Of a DNA stretch of 23,439 nt, positions 1 through 6,968 are shown piece after piece; within the stretch, counting starts at the first letter, position 1, and every line of letters starts with the position of its first letter. The stretch is taken from NCBI GenBank assembly GCA_910585555.1, contig CAJUFU010000020.1:24111-47549 (forward strand), read 5' to 3'. The translations under genes were made by a program, and so were the position numbers. The stretch is from an uncultured Lachnospiraceae bacterium (GTDB lineage Bacteria; Bacillota; Clostridia; Lachnospirales; Lachnospiraceae). The notes below the pieces were generated by a model. The model was not told the origin of the DNA. It saw nothing but the letters and a program-made list of their open reading frames with translations, and did no database searches.

Positions 1-200
1 TGGCCATGGATGAGGCTCTTAAATGTAAGGAGACAGGGGAAGAGAAGACAATCCTCTTTGGCCTGACGGGAACCGGTTACTTCGATATGGTGGCTTATGA
101 GCGGTATAATAACGGAGAGATGACGGATTATATCCCTACAGATGAAGATTTGGCAAAAGGGCTTGCAGGCATTCCGCAGTTTGAGGGGAATGAGATATAA
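1..200 (+). CDS. TrpB-like PLP-dependent enzyme, 3' end only
   Basis: Only the last 65 or so codons are present; the reading frame is open from base 3 and ends in TAA at 198-200. The tail resembles the C-terminus of the TrpB2 / 'TrpB-like pyridoxal-phosphate-dependent enzyme' family: a Gly-rich turn followed by YFDM, AYERY, and a closing segment with DYIPTDEDL. In classical and TrpB2 beta chains this region is the C-terminal lid-side helix and phosphate-side loop region. If correct, the enzyme would condense indole with serine, or act as a related beta-eliminase. The active-site lysine and most of the fold lie outside the window, so the assignment rests on this tail alone. A strong terminator follows at 231-263, so it is the last gene of its transcript. 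Confidence 0.7.
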   Translation, partial: AMDEALKCKETGEEKTILFGLTGTGYFDMVAYERYNNGEMTDYIPTDEDLAKGLAGIPQFEGNEI

Positions 201-230
201 GATAGCAGGCAGATAAAGCAGCAGTTTCCG

Positions 231-263
231 GCGGTTTTTGAAAAGTTGATTTTCAAAAGCCGC
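231..263 (+). terminator. Rho-independent terminator after the TrpB-like gene
   Basis: A 14-bp stem (231-244 with 250-263, one G-T wobble) encloses a 5-base loop GTTGA and is followed by TTTGTT. A second small hairpin, ATGCCC-GGA-GGGCAT, lies at 270-284. The pair separates the plus-strand TrpB-like gene from the minus-strand cupin gene ending at 305. The first stem is nearly symmetrical, with A-rich and T-rich arms, so it may stop transcription from both sides. Confidence 0.75.
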
Positions 264-304
264 TTTGTTATGCCCGGAGGGCATATGATCTAACCTAGGG
301 ATGC

Positions 305-649
305 TTATAAACTCTTTTCGTGGTCATAAATAATAAGCGCCATGATCTGTAGCTCCTCATCGTGGAGGTTTGCCAGATTGTGGCCTCTGCCGGAGGGGGT
401 AAAAAGGTGCTCCCCTTCTTTGAGGGTAACGGTCCTTTCGTGATTGTCGTCGATGGTGGCGGTTCCTTTGAGGACATAGTAATCTTCTCCGTCTCCGTTA
501 TGCACATGGTATCCCACAGAGGAGCCCTTTGGCAGGGTTATCTTGGCATACACCCGGTTCATGCCGTGCATTTCCTCCGCTTCCAGAATGTGGTCAAAAT
601 GGACGGGGCCTTCACCGCCTAAGAAATTTGTCTGCTCTATACTTTTCAT
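305..649 (-). CDS. Small single-domain cupin protein (cupin_2 type)
   Basis: A 114-residue protein with one cupin barrel. Cupin motif 1 is visible around residues 45-65 (GYHVHNGDGEDYYVLKG: two His, Glu, and a Gly-rich turn). Motif 2 lies around residues 84-95 (the P-x-G-x-x-H-x-L pattern). These His/Glu residues normally bind a single divalent metal. Proteins of this size act as sugar isomerases, dioxygenase-like enzymes or small-ligand sensors, and the sequence does not say which. The start is preceded by GGAGAAC at about 657-663 in plus coordinates. A possible promoter reads (minus) TTCAAA, 17 bases, TAAAAT just upstream. It is a monocistronic gene convergent with the TrpB-like gene; substrate unknown. 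Confidence 0.85.
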   Translation of the reverse strand: MKSIEQTNFLGGEGPVHFDHILEAEEMHGMNRVYAKITLPKGSSVGYHVHNGDGEDYYVLKGTATIDDNHERTVTLKEGEHLFTPSGRGHNLANLHDEELQIMALIIYDHEKSL

Positions 650-775
650 GGTCTGTTCTCCTTTCAGATTTTCAGCTTACATTTTATCATACTTTCTATT
701 ATTTTTGAAGCGTGTCTATTTTGCTGTTTATCCCTCTGGCAGACTGCTTTGCCTGTTTCACAGAAAGATTAAACT

Positions 776-803
776 TTGCATGTGACATGCAATCTGTTAT
801 AAT
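776..803 (+). promoter_or_regulatory. patB promoter with 17-bp palindromic operator on the -35 box
   Basis: The -35 box TTGCAT (776-781) and the -10 box TATAAT (798-803) are 16 bases apart. A TG at 795-796 makes it an extended -10. A perfect inverted repeat TTGCATG-TGA-CATGCAA (776-792) covers the -35 box and most of the spacer, the usual position for a repressor site. The start point would be near 810, giving an untranslated leader of about 110 bases before the ATG at 921. This also argues against the in-frame ATG at 804. Confidence 0.65.
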
Positions 804-920
804 ATGATTTCAAACTGTATGATACTGGCTAGAAGAATTGCAGGTGTTATTTATTTGCCGGATATGGTGAGAAGAAATACAAAGGAGAGTACCAGTTTGG
901 TGCCGGAAAGGAACAAAAGA

Positions 921-2096
921 ATGGCAGAACGAAATTTGGATTTTGACAAGGTAATCAAGAGACAAGGAACCGGATGTCTTAAGTATGACTTTGCAAAGCA
1001 GTGGGGGATGCCGGAAGATATCCTGCCCTTGTGGGTGGCGGATATGGATTTCGAGACTTCCTCTTATGTGGTGGACGCGTTAGCCCAGAGATTACAGCAT
1101 GGAGTCTTCGGCTACACAGAGTCCGGGGATAGTTATTTTGAAGCCGTAAGCGGCTGGATGAGGCGGCATCATGACTGGGAAGTTCGTAAGGAATGGCTGG
1201 TGAAGACACCCGGCGTGGTCTTCGCGCTGGCTATGGCGGTCAGGGCCTATACTGACTTAGGAGATGCGGTCTTGATTCAGCAGCCCGTGTATTATCCTTT
1301 CTCGGAAGTGGTCAGGGATAACGGCAGAAGGCTGGTCAGCAATACCCTGTATCTGGAAGATGACAACCGTTATCATATTGATTTTGAAGACTTTGAACGG
1401 AAACTGACAGAGGAGAAAATTAAGCTCTTTATCCTGTGCAATCCCCACAATCCGGTGGGACGCGTATGGACCAGGGAAGAACTGTGCCGCCTGGGAGATC
1501 TTTGTGTGAAGCACCATGTGATTGTGGTCAGCGATGAGATTCACGCCGACTTTGCATTTCAGGGGAAACACCAGGTGTTTGCCAACCTGAAAAAGGAATA
1601 TGCATCTATCAGCGTCATCTGCACGGCGCCCAGCAAGACTTTTAATCTGGCGGGGCTGGTGATGTCCAATATCTTTATCATGGATGATGAGCTGCGCCGG
1701 AAATTCCGCGCGCAGATGAATGGTGCCGGTGTCAGCCAGCTGGGTGTGATGGGCCTTGTGGCCTGTGAAGCAGCTTACAGGCAGGGAGAAGAGTGGTATC
1801 AGGCTATGATGCGCTATGTGAAGGACAATATTGACTTTATAGGTCAATATGTAAAGGAAAATCTGCCGGGCGTCCGTATGGTGGAGCATGAGGGAACCTA
1901 TCTTGTGTGGCTGGATTTTAGAAAGACGGGGCTTGACGAGAAGGCCTTGGAACATAAGATTGTCCATGAGGCAAAGCTTTGGCTGGATGGCGGCGCCATG
2001 TTTGGCGAGGGAGGAAGCGGGTTCCAGAGAGTGAACGCGGCATGTCCCAGAAAGACGCTCACGGAGGCGATGGAGAGAATAAAAGCAGTCTTATGA
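921..2096 (+). CDS. patB: MalY/PatB-family PLP-dependent cystathionine beta-lyase / aminotransferase
   Basis: A 391-residue fold-type I PLP enzyme of the MalY/PatB class. The N-terminus has the family pattern (NLDFDKVIKRQGTGCLKYD) and the early LPLWVADMDF motif. CNPHNPVGR lies at 173-181, SDEIHAD at 204-210 and the Schiff-base lysine K239 in APSKTFNLAG. Members cleave C-S bonds of cystathionine or cysteine conjugates, releasing homocysteine or thiol plus pyruvate and ammonia, and some also regulate maltose genes. The start at 921 is chosen because GGAAAGG lies 9 bases upstream, the family N-terminus begins there, and the promoter start point lies downstream of the earlier ATG at 804. It is transcribed alone. 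Its stop is 4 bases from a structured intergenic element. The exact substrate is not readable from sequence. Confidence 0.9.
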   Translation: MAERNLDFDKVIKRQGTGCLKYDFAKQWGMPEDILPLWVADMDFETSSYVVDALAQRLQHGVFGYTESGDSYFEAVSGWMRRHHDWEVRKEWLVKTPGVVFALAMAVRAYTDLGDAVLIQQPVYYPFSEVVRDNGRRLVSNTLYLEDDNRYHIDFEDFERKLTEEKIKLFILCNPHNPVGRVWTREELCRLGDLCVKHHVIVVSDEIHADFAFQGKHQVFANLKKEYASISVICTAPSKTFNLAGLVMSNIFIMDDELRRKFRAQMNGAGVSQLGVMGLVACEAAYRQGEEWYQAMMRYVKDNIDFIGQYVKENLPGVRMVEHEGTYLVWLDFRKTGLDEKALEHKIVHEAKLWLDGGAMFGEGGSGFQRVNAACPRKTLTEAMERIKAVL

Positions 2097-2100
2097 CATA

Positions 2101-2245
2101 GTGTGAGAAGAACCTCTAAAGCTCAGCAGCAAAGGCTGCTTCGCTAAGAGGTTCTAGGAGTTGCGCTACAACTCCCTCTCACACAGGAGAATGCCTGAAA
2201 AACGGCATTCTCCGCATGGATTTGAGATTCCGCTGGAGCGGAATC
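2101..2245. repeat. Structured palindromic intergenic element (three-way junction plus two hairpins)
   Basis: Five stems are packed almost without gaps. Stem A pairs GTGTGAGA 2101-2108 with 2177-2184 (8 bp) and closes a junction. Arm B pairs AGAACCTCT 2109-2117 with 2147-2155 (9 bp) and carries an inner AGCAGC-AAAG-GCTGCT hairpin (2125-2140). Arm C pairs GGAGTTG 2157-2163 with 2169-2175 and has a CGCTA loop. Outside the junction come hairpin D, GGAGAATGCC 2186-2195 with 2204-2213 (10 bp), and hairpin E, GATTCCGC 2226-2233 with 2238-2245 (8 bp). All stems are perfect Watson-Crick. There is no ORF and no obvious promoter of its own. It could be a non-autonomous palindromic repeat (REP/MITE-like) or a structured RNA in the patB 3' untranslated region. 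I do not recognise a named family. Confidence 0.7.
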
Positions 2246-2266
2246 ATGGAGGTTAGTGTGATATGG

Positions 2267-2301
2267 AAATCCCCGGTATACACAATGTATGCCGGGGATT
2301 T
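2267..2301. terminator. Bidirectional terminator between patB and the histidine kinase
   Basis: A 15-bp stem (2267-2281 with 2287-2301, one G-T wobble) has the loop ACAAT. The outer arms are AAAT and ATTT, so T-rich ends exist on both strands although the T runs are short. It sits 8 bases past the stop of the minus-strand kinase and downstream of patB, so it probably ends both convergent transcripts. Confidence 0.6.
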
Positions 2302-2308
2302 ATGTGCA

Positions 2309-5300
2309 TTAAAGAATGCGGTCCAAAGTTTCAAATAACAGCTGTACGTCAATGGGTTTGGAGATGTGGCCGTTCATGCCGCTCTTTAAGGCGGCGGCCT
2401 TGTCTTCGGTAAACGCATTGGCGGTCATGGCTATGATCGGTATGCCGGCAAGGTCTTTGTCCGGCAACTGTCGAATCTTCTGGGTGGCCTCATAGCCGTC
2501 CATCACCGGCATCTGCACATCCATCAGAACGGCCTGGTAATAGCCGGGTTTTGACTGTGCTACCATATCCAGGGCAATCTGTCCATTGGCGGCAACATCT
2601 ACGGTGAAGCCTGCATTTTCCAGGATTGCCACCGCGATTTCCTGATTCATCTCCACATCCTCTGCCAGCAGGACGCGGCCTGTATGGTGTGAAATCACTT
2701 CTTCTGCAGGTTCCTCTTTCTTAGCGTCAGGCTGCATGACAGACTGCAGGCAGGCACTTAATTCTGACAGGAACAAGGGCTTGCTGCAAAAGGCCGTAAC
2801 GCCGGCTTCTTTTGCCTCAGCCTCGATATCTGACCAGTCATAGGCGGTGAGGATGATTACAGGCGCTTTCCCGCCTGTCTCTTTGCGGATTCTTCTTGCC
2901 ACTTCCACACCGTTCATATCGGGTAACAGCCAGTCTACAATATAAACGGAGTAGTCTGTATTGCGCATCACGGACTGGTGGGTGCGCAGTACTGCTTCTT
3001 TGCCGGAAAGGGTCCACTCAGCGCGCATACCCAGCTGCCCTAACATATAGGAGACACTGTCACAGGTATTGAAATCATCGTCCACCACCAGAGCACGGCA
3101 GTGTTTCAGATCCGGGATGACCACAGGTTCTTTCACGTTGGAAGAGAGGCGGAAGGTGAAGCAGAGGTTAAATTCGGTCCCCACACCCTGTTCGCTCTCT
3201 ACGGAAATGGAACCGTTCATCATGTCAACGATGTTCTTGGTGATCGCCATGCCAAGACCGGTTCCTTGAATTTTACTGATGGTGCTGTTGCGTTCCCGCT
3301 CGAAAGGTTCGAAAATATGCTCCACAAACTCCTTGCTCATACCAATGCCGTTGTCTTTGATACAGAATTCATAATGGGCATAGCCTTTAGGAGCACCGGC
3401 TTTCTCTGTAATCCGCATACTGACGGTGCCGCCTGCGCCCGTATATTTTACGGAATTGCTAAGGAGGTTTAAAAGCACCTGGTTGAGCCGCAGTTTATCA
3501 CAATAAATATCTTCGTCCAGGACATCCACTGTGTCAATCTGCAGCTCCAGCTGTTTGGCATGGATATCCGCCTGCAGGATATTGCGCAGTCCATGCAGGA
3601 TATCCGGAAGACTGCAGGGCTTTTCATCCAGATGAATCTTACCGCTCTCAATATGGCTCATATCCAGAATATCGTTGATCAGACTTAACAGATGGTTGCC
3701 GGAAGTCTTGATCTTTTGCAGATACTCGGTGACCTGTTCAGGCTGGTCGGTATGGGTGATGGCCAGATTAGTAAAGCCCACAATCGCATTCATCGGTGTG
3801 CGGATATCATGGGACATATTGGATAAGAATACGGTCTTGGCCTTGCTGGCTCTGTTGGCCTGGGAAAGGGCGGCTTCCAGCATGTCGTTTTGTTCCATCT
3901 CCTTGCGGATTTCCGCATCCACACTGCGAAAGCCCAGTACATATCCTGTGCCGCTGCCTTCAATCCCGGCGCAGACGGCTTTCATCTGGAAATAAATCGT
4001 CTCCCCGTTCACGCACTTGCGGTAATTGACAATATAGGTCTTTTTTACAGACAATTCTTTTTGCAGGTTTTCTAAGGAAATGGCGTGGCGGAGAAGTTCT
4101 TTGTCGTCTTCGTGGACCCATTCCTCTATGTATTTCTCCATGCTGTCATGCAGAGAGATTTCATCTTTGAAAAGATAATGAAAGCCCTGCGCATCGGAAC
4201 GGATTTTGGTTGCCTGGCCTGTTTGAGAATCCACAAAGCAGACCAGACTAAAATCAATGCTGAGCGCCTGCACCAGTTCCATCTGGCGTCTTTCTATCTT
4301 CTTTTCCGCCAGCTTTCTGGCAGTACAATCCAGCAGGAAGCGCTGGTAGAAAAGTTCTCCGTTTTCCTCATAGAGCTTGATATTGCCCATAACATGAAGG
4401 ATTTCCCCGTCCTTATGCCGCACGCGGTATTCTACGCTGACGTTATCGCCGGGGTTCTTTAAAGTTCTGATATTTCTTAACAAATCCGCCCTGTCTTCTT
4501 CGATGACAGATGCCGCAATCAGATTAAAATCGTCTGCTTCCAGTTCTTCCAGACTTCCATATCCCAGAATCCTTAAGGCGGTAGTGTTGATATTCAAAAT
4601 ATGGGAACCATCCAGCGTATGGCTCATCACGCCGCATTCTATGTTGGCAAAGATGGTCTCCAGCGTCTGGTTCTTCTTGATCAGTTCCTGCTCGTAGGCT
4701 CTCTCCTGGGTCACATCGATGGCCACGCCTACCGTTCCCATAACGCTGCCGTCAAGGTTATACAGAGGAGATTTATAGGTCATTAAGGTTCTCATGCCGT
4801 CCCCGGTCTTGATGATCTCCTCGGATACAAAGGTGTGTTTCTTGCTCATGACCTGATGTTCCGATTCGATACAGGCGGGGTCGTCTTCTTCTACGTCCCA
4901 GATATAGGCGTGCCTTTGGCCTTCCACCTGCTGTTTGGTTTTGTTGACGGTCCGGCAGAAGCTGTCGTTTACTTTCTCATGGACGCCGTCTTTATCTTTA
5001 TACCAGACAAGATTGGGAATATTATTGATGGTAGCCTCAAGATAATGGCTTGTCTGCCAGTAATCTTTGCTCATCTTATAGTTCTGCTGCCATCTTAAGA
5101 AACGAAAACGGATTTCTTCGTCCGATAAGGGCATAATCCAGATATCCGTGATCTCGGAAAGTAAGAGGACCGGATCGGCGCAAAGGGTCTGCATCTGCTT
5201 CTTATCTGCTAACAGGATAAGCTGCGACTTGTTGCGGCGGCTTGACAGAAGAACCGATAAGGTATTATGTATATCCAAGCACGACAAATCGGCTACGATC

Positions 5301-5449
5301 ACATCCGCCGTAGCTGCCAGAGAGCTTTCCGGTTCGTCGCTTTCCGAAAAAATATGCGTGAAATGTTCAAGGGAGGGCATCTTTTTCAGCACTTCAAAAA
5401 TGTGACAAGGATGACCTGTGAGATAGATATGAAGATGACAACTATACAT
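2309..5449 (-). CDS. Soluble hybrid sensor histidine kinase with three PAS-like and two receiver domains
   Basis: 1046 residues with no signal peptide and no membrane segment. Residues 1-125 look like a degenerate receiver (Rossmann-like, with a conserved Asp near 54 but MP where KP is expected near 106). PAS-like segments follow at about 136-250, 262-380 and 392-512. The HisKA dimerisation helix has its phospho-acceptor H547 in the MSHDIRTP motif. The HATPase has an N-box near 656-668, DNGIGM at 699-704 and GTGLGM at 729-734. Receiver 1 (783-905) has the DDD pocket at 790-792, D839, T868 and K890. Receiver 2 (924-1046) has E930/D931, D977, T1009 and K1031. Both receivers look competent. There is no HPt domain and no DNA-binding domain, so phosphate must leave to another protein or the receivers act locally. 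The start is supported by GAGGAGAG upstream. The signal is unknown, presumably cytosolic. Confidence 0.92.
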   Translation of the reverse strand: MYSCHLHIYLTGHPCHIFEVLKKMPSLEHFTHIFSESDEPESSLAATADVIVADLSCLDIHNTLSVLLSSRRNKSQLILLADKKQMQTLCADPVLLLSEITDIWIMPLSDEEIRFRFLRWQQNYKMSKDYWQTSHYLEATINNIPNLVWYKDKDGVHEKVNDSFCRTVNKTKQQVEGQRHAYIWDVEEDDPACIESEHQVMSKKHTFVSEEIIKTGDGMRTLMTYKSPLYNLDGSVMGTVGVAIDVTQERAYEQELIKKNQTLETIFANIECGVMSHTLDGSHILNINTTALRILGYGSLEELEADDFNLIAASVIEEDRADLLRNIRTLKNPGDNVSVEYRVRHKDGEILHVMGNIKLYEENGELFYQRFLLDCTARKLAEKKIERRQMELVQALSIDFSLVCFVDSQTGQATKIRSDAQGFHYLFKDEISLHDSMEKYIEEWVHEDDKELLRHAISLENLQKELSVKKTYIVNYRKCVNGETIYFQMKAVCAGIEGSGTGYVLGFRSVDAEIRKEMEQNDMLEAALSQANRASKAKTVFLSNMSHDIRTPMNAIVGFTNLAITHTDQPEQVTEYLQKIKTSGNHLLSLINDILDMSHIESGKIHLDEKPCSLPDILHGLRNILQADIHAKQLELQIDTVDVLDEDIYCDKLRLNQVLLNLLSNSVKYTGAGGTVSMRITEKAGAPKGYAHYEFCIKDNGIGMSKEFVEHIFEPFERERNSTISKIQGTGLGMAITKNIVDMMNGSISVESEQGVGTEFNLCFTFRLSSNVKEPVVIPDLKHCRALVVDDDFNTCDSVSYMLGQLGMRAEWTLSGKEAVLRTHQSVMRNTDYSVYIVDWLLPDMNGVEVARRIRKETGGKAPVIILTAYDWSDIEAEAKEAGVTAFCSKPLFLSELSACLQSVMQPDAKKEEPAEEVISHHTGRVLLAEDVEMNQEIAVAILENAGFTVDVAANGQIALDMVAQSKPGYYQAVLMDVQMPVMDGYEATQKIRQLPDKDLAGIPIIAMTANAFTEDKAAALKSGMNGHISKPIDVQLLFETLDRIL

Positions 5450-5489
5450 AACAACTCTCCTCTATACATGTGATAAACCATTTCTATCT

Positions 5490-5518
5490 ATTTTATCAAT
5501 CCTGCCAACAAGTGTCAA
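5490..5518 (-). promoter_or_regulatory. Promoter of the hybrid histidine kinase
   Basis: On the minus strand TTGACA (5518-5513) and TAAAAT (5495-5490) are separated by 17 bases. This is a near-consensus sigma-A promoter about 40 bases ahead of the kinase start codon at 5449. Confidence 0.7.
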
Positions 5519-5640
5519 TATAGGAGAAGTTTTGGGAGTATTCGTTTTCAGGCCATTTGTGGCGGTCAGCGGCATAAAAATATCATGTGCTATTATATGT
5601 TTGAAAGAAATATGAGAAGGGGACTTTCTTTCCCCGAGGG

Positions 5641-5670
5641 TTGCAGGAAAAATATTTTATAGATTATAAT
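5641..5670 (+). promoter_or_regulatory. Probable promoter of the nitroreductase gene
   Basis: TATAAT at 5665-5670 is preceded by TTGCAG at 5641-5646 with an 18-base spacer. A short GGGGA/TCCCC hairpin lies just upstream (about 5619-5634). The start point near 5677 makes the ATG at 5719 the first usable start. The -35 match is only moderate. The rest of 5519-5640 shows nothing else I can identify. Confidence 0.45.
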
Positions 5671-5718
5671 AGGACTATCTGTCTATATAGAAATGGAGAA
5701 AGGATTAGGGTCAGCAAA

Positions 5719-6468
5719 ATGAATGAGATATTGAAAGCGCTGTATGAGAGAAAATCCGTTCGGGTCTTTACCGAACAGGACATAACGGGAGAGGAGAAAG
5801 AAACCATTCTGCAGGCGGCACTGCAGGCGCCCTCTGCGGGCTGTCAGCTGTTATATACGATTCTGGATATCACAGACCAGCATAAGAAGGAACAGCTGGC
5901 CCTTCTTTGCGACAACCAGCCCTTTATCGGGAAAGCAAAGATGGTGTTGGTGTTTTGTGCGGACTGCAGAAAGTGGCTTTCCTTTTATCGGGAGGCGGGA
6001 CTAGACCCGCGCCTGCCCGGGCCGGGAGATCTGCTCTTAGCGGTGGAGGATGCGCTGATTGCCGCGCAGAATGCGGTGACTGCCGCCCAGAGTTTGGGAA
6101 TCGGTTCCTGCTATATCGGGGATGTGATGGAAAACGCGGAGAAGATGCAGGAGCTGCTTGCCCTTCCCCAGTATGTGTATCCGGCCTGTATGCTGGTGTT
6201 TGGGTATCCCACCAGGCAGCAGCAGGAGCGGGAGAAACCCAGGCGGTTTGCTCTTTCAGATATGGTATGCGAGAACAGCTATCAGGATAAGAGCAGTAGG
6301 GAGATACGAGAGATGTTCCAGGACAAAACAGGTGAAAAGAGTTATGAGGCGTGGATGGAAGCCTTCTGGAAGAGAAAGTATGAATCAGACTTTTCCAGAG
6401 AGATGAACCGCTCCATGGGGGTCTACTTAGATTCCTTCTCAGGTGCTTCCACGGGTTTCCAGGCCTGA
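5719..6468 (+). CDS. Nitroreductase-family FMN oxidoreductase
   Basis: 249 residues. The N-terminus (LKALYERKSVRVF, residues 5-17) is the FMN-phosphate-binding R-x-S-x-R type motif of the nitroreductase superfamily. It is followed by the APSAGCQ loop (38-43), where related enzymes have APSAxNxQ, and a mid-protein GIGSCYIGD segment. Members are FMN-dependent NAD(P)H oxidoreductases acting on nitro compounds, quinones or flavins. After the core there is a charged C-terminal extension of about 50 residues that varies between homologues. I chose ATG 5719 because the residues ahead of it do not match the family and the promoter start point lies near 5677; the ribosome binding site is weak. Its last 46 bases overlap the convergent ibrB gene. 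Substrate unknown. Confidence 0.85.
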   Translation: MNEILKALYERKSVRVFTEQDITGEEKETILQAALQAPSAGCQLLYTILDITDQHKKEQLALLCDNQPFIGKAKMVLVFCADCRKWLSFYREAGLDPRLPGPGDLLLAVEDALIAAQNAVTAAQSLGIGSCYIGDVMENAEKMQELLALPQYVYPACMLVFGYPTRQQQEREKPRRFALSDMVCENSYQDKSSREIREMFQDKTGEKSYEAWMEAFWKRKYESDFSREMNRSMGVYLDSFSGASTGFQA

Positions 6469-6968
6469 CCGAAGTTGACATCTTTGAACAGGGCGGCAAG
6501 GCCGCTGATCTGCTTTAGGCGCAGTATCTCATCCTTGTCCATGCCCAGATGTTTGGAAATCCATGCATCGCTTCGTCCCAGTTCATGCAGTTCTTTCACG
6601 ATATTGCTCATCAAATCCACATCATGGGAACCTCTGGCGCGGTTATGGCGGATGGTGCTTGCCATGCGGTTTGCCAGAGGTTTATCGATTACCGTGACAG
6701 GCATCATGCCATGTTCGCGCTCATAGATATCGGGATATTCTTTCATTACCCGCCAGCGGTGGAAGCCGTCTACAATCGCGTAGATATCCTGCTTTGGGGA
6801 ATAATAACACACGATTGGCATGGTGTAGCCATCCTCCCGGATGCTGTCATAAAGAAGCTTCATCTCCGGCGGCGCCACGTTGTTGGGGTTGTAGGTATTG
6901 GGTACGATCTTTTCAAAAGGAACTGCGGTCACATTATATACCGGACTCTTAAAGGTATTACTTGTCAT
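6423..6968 (-). CDS. ibrB: IbrB-like ParB/Srx-fold protein
   Basis: 181 residues with an N-terminal ParB-like fold. There is an entry strand (VPFEKIVPNTYNPN), a helix, the signature IVDGFHRWRV at 65-74 (equivalent to the G-E-R/H-R box of ParB), and a box-II-like IRHNRARGSHD at 106-116. A helical segment that resembles a helix-turn-helix follows (about 120-156). It pairs with the PAPS-reductase-like gene upstream exactly as IbrA and IbrB of E. coli ECOR-9 do; there the pair is needed for expression of Ig-binding Eib proteins, though the chemistry is not known to me. The ATG lies inside the end of ibrA (11-base overlap, ATGACAAGTAA), with GGAGAG just upstream, so the two are translationally coupled. 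The C-terminus overlaps the nitroreductase tail. It is not a chromosome-partition ParB by size or context. Confidence 0.85.
   Translation of the reverse strand: MTSNTFKSPVYNVTAVPFEKIVPNTYNPNNVAPPEMKLLYDSIREDGYTMPIVCYYSPKQDIYAIVDGFHRWRVMKEYPDIYEREHGMMPVTVIDKPLANRMASTIRHNRARGSHDVDLMSNIVKELHELGRSDAWISKHLGMDKDEILRLKQISGLAALFKDVNFGQAWKPVEAPEKESK

Noticed and set aside
804..920. N-terminal extension of the PatB-like protein from ATG 804
   Set aside because: It begins directly after the -10 box, so it lies upstream of the likely transcript start, has no ribosome binding site, and does not match the family N-terminus that begins at 921.
1257..1967. Long minus-strand open frame inside patB (and similar long antisense frames at 8780-9982 and 10785-11846)
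   Set aside because: These are shadows of strongly coding plus-strand genes with clear motifs; the antisense translations show no domain, no ribosome binding site and biased, His/Ile-rich composition.
5730..5750. cre-like word near TGAAAGCGCTGTAT
   Set aside because: It matches 12 of 14 positions of a CcpA site but lies inside the start of the nitroreductase coding region and lacks the closing CA; most likely coincidence.
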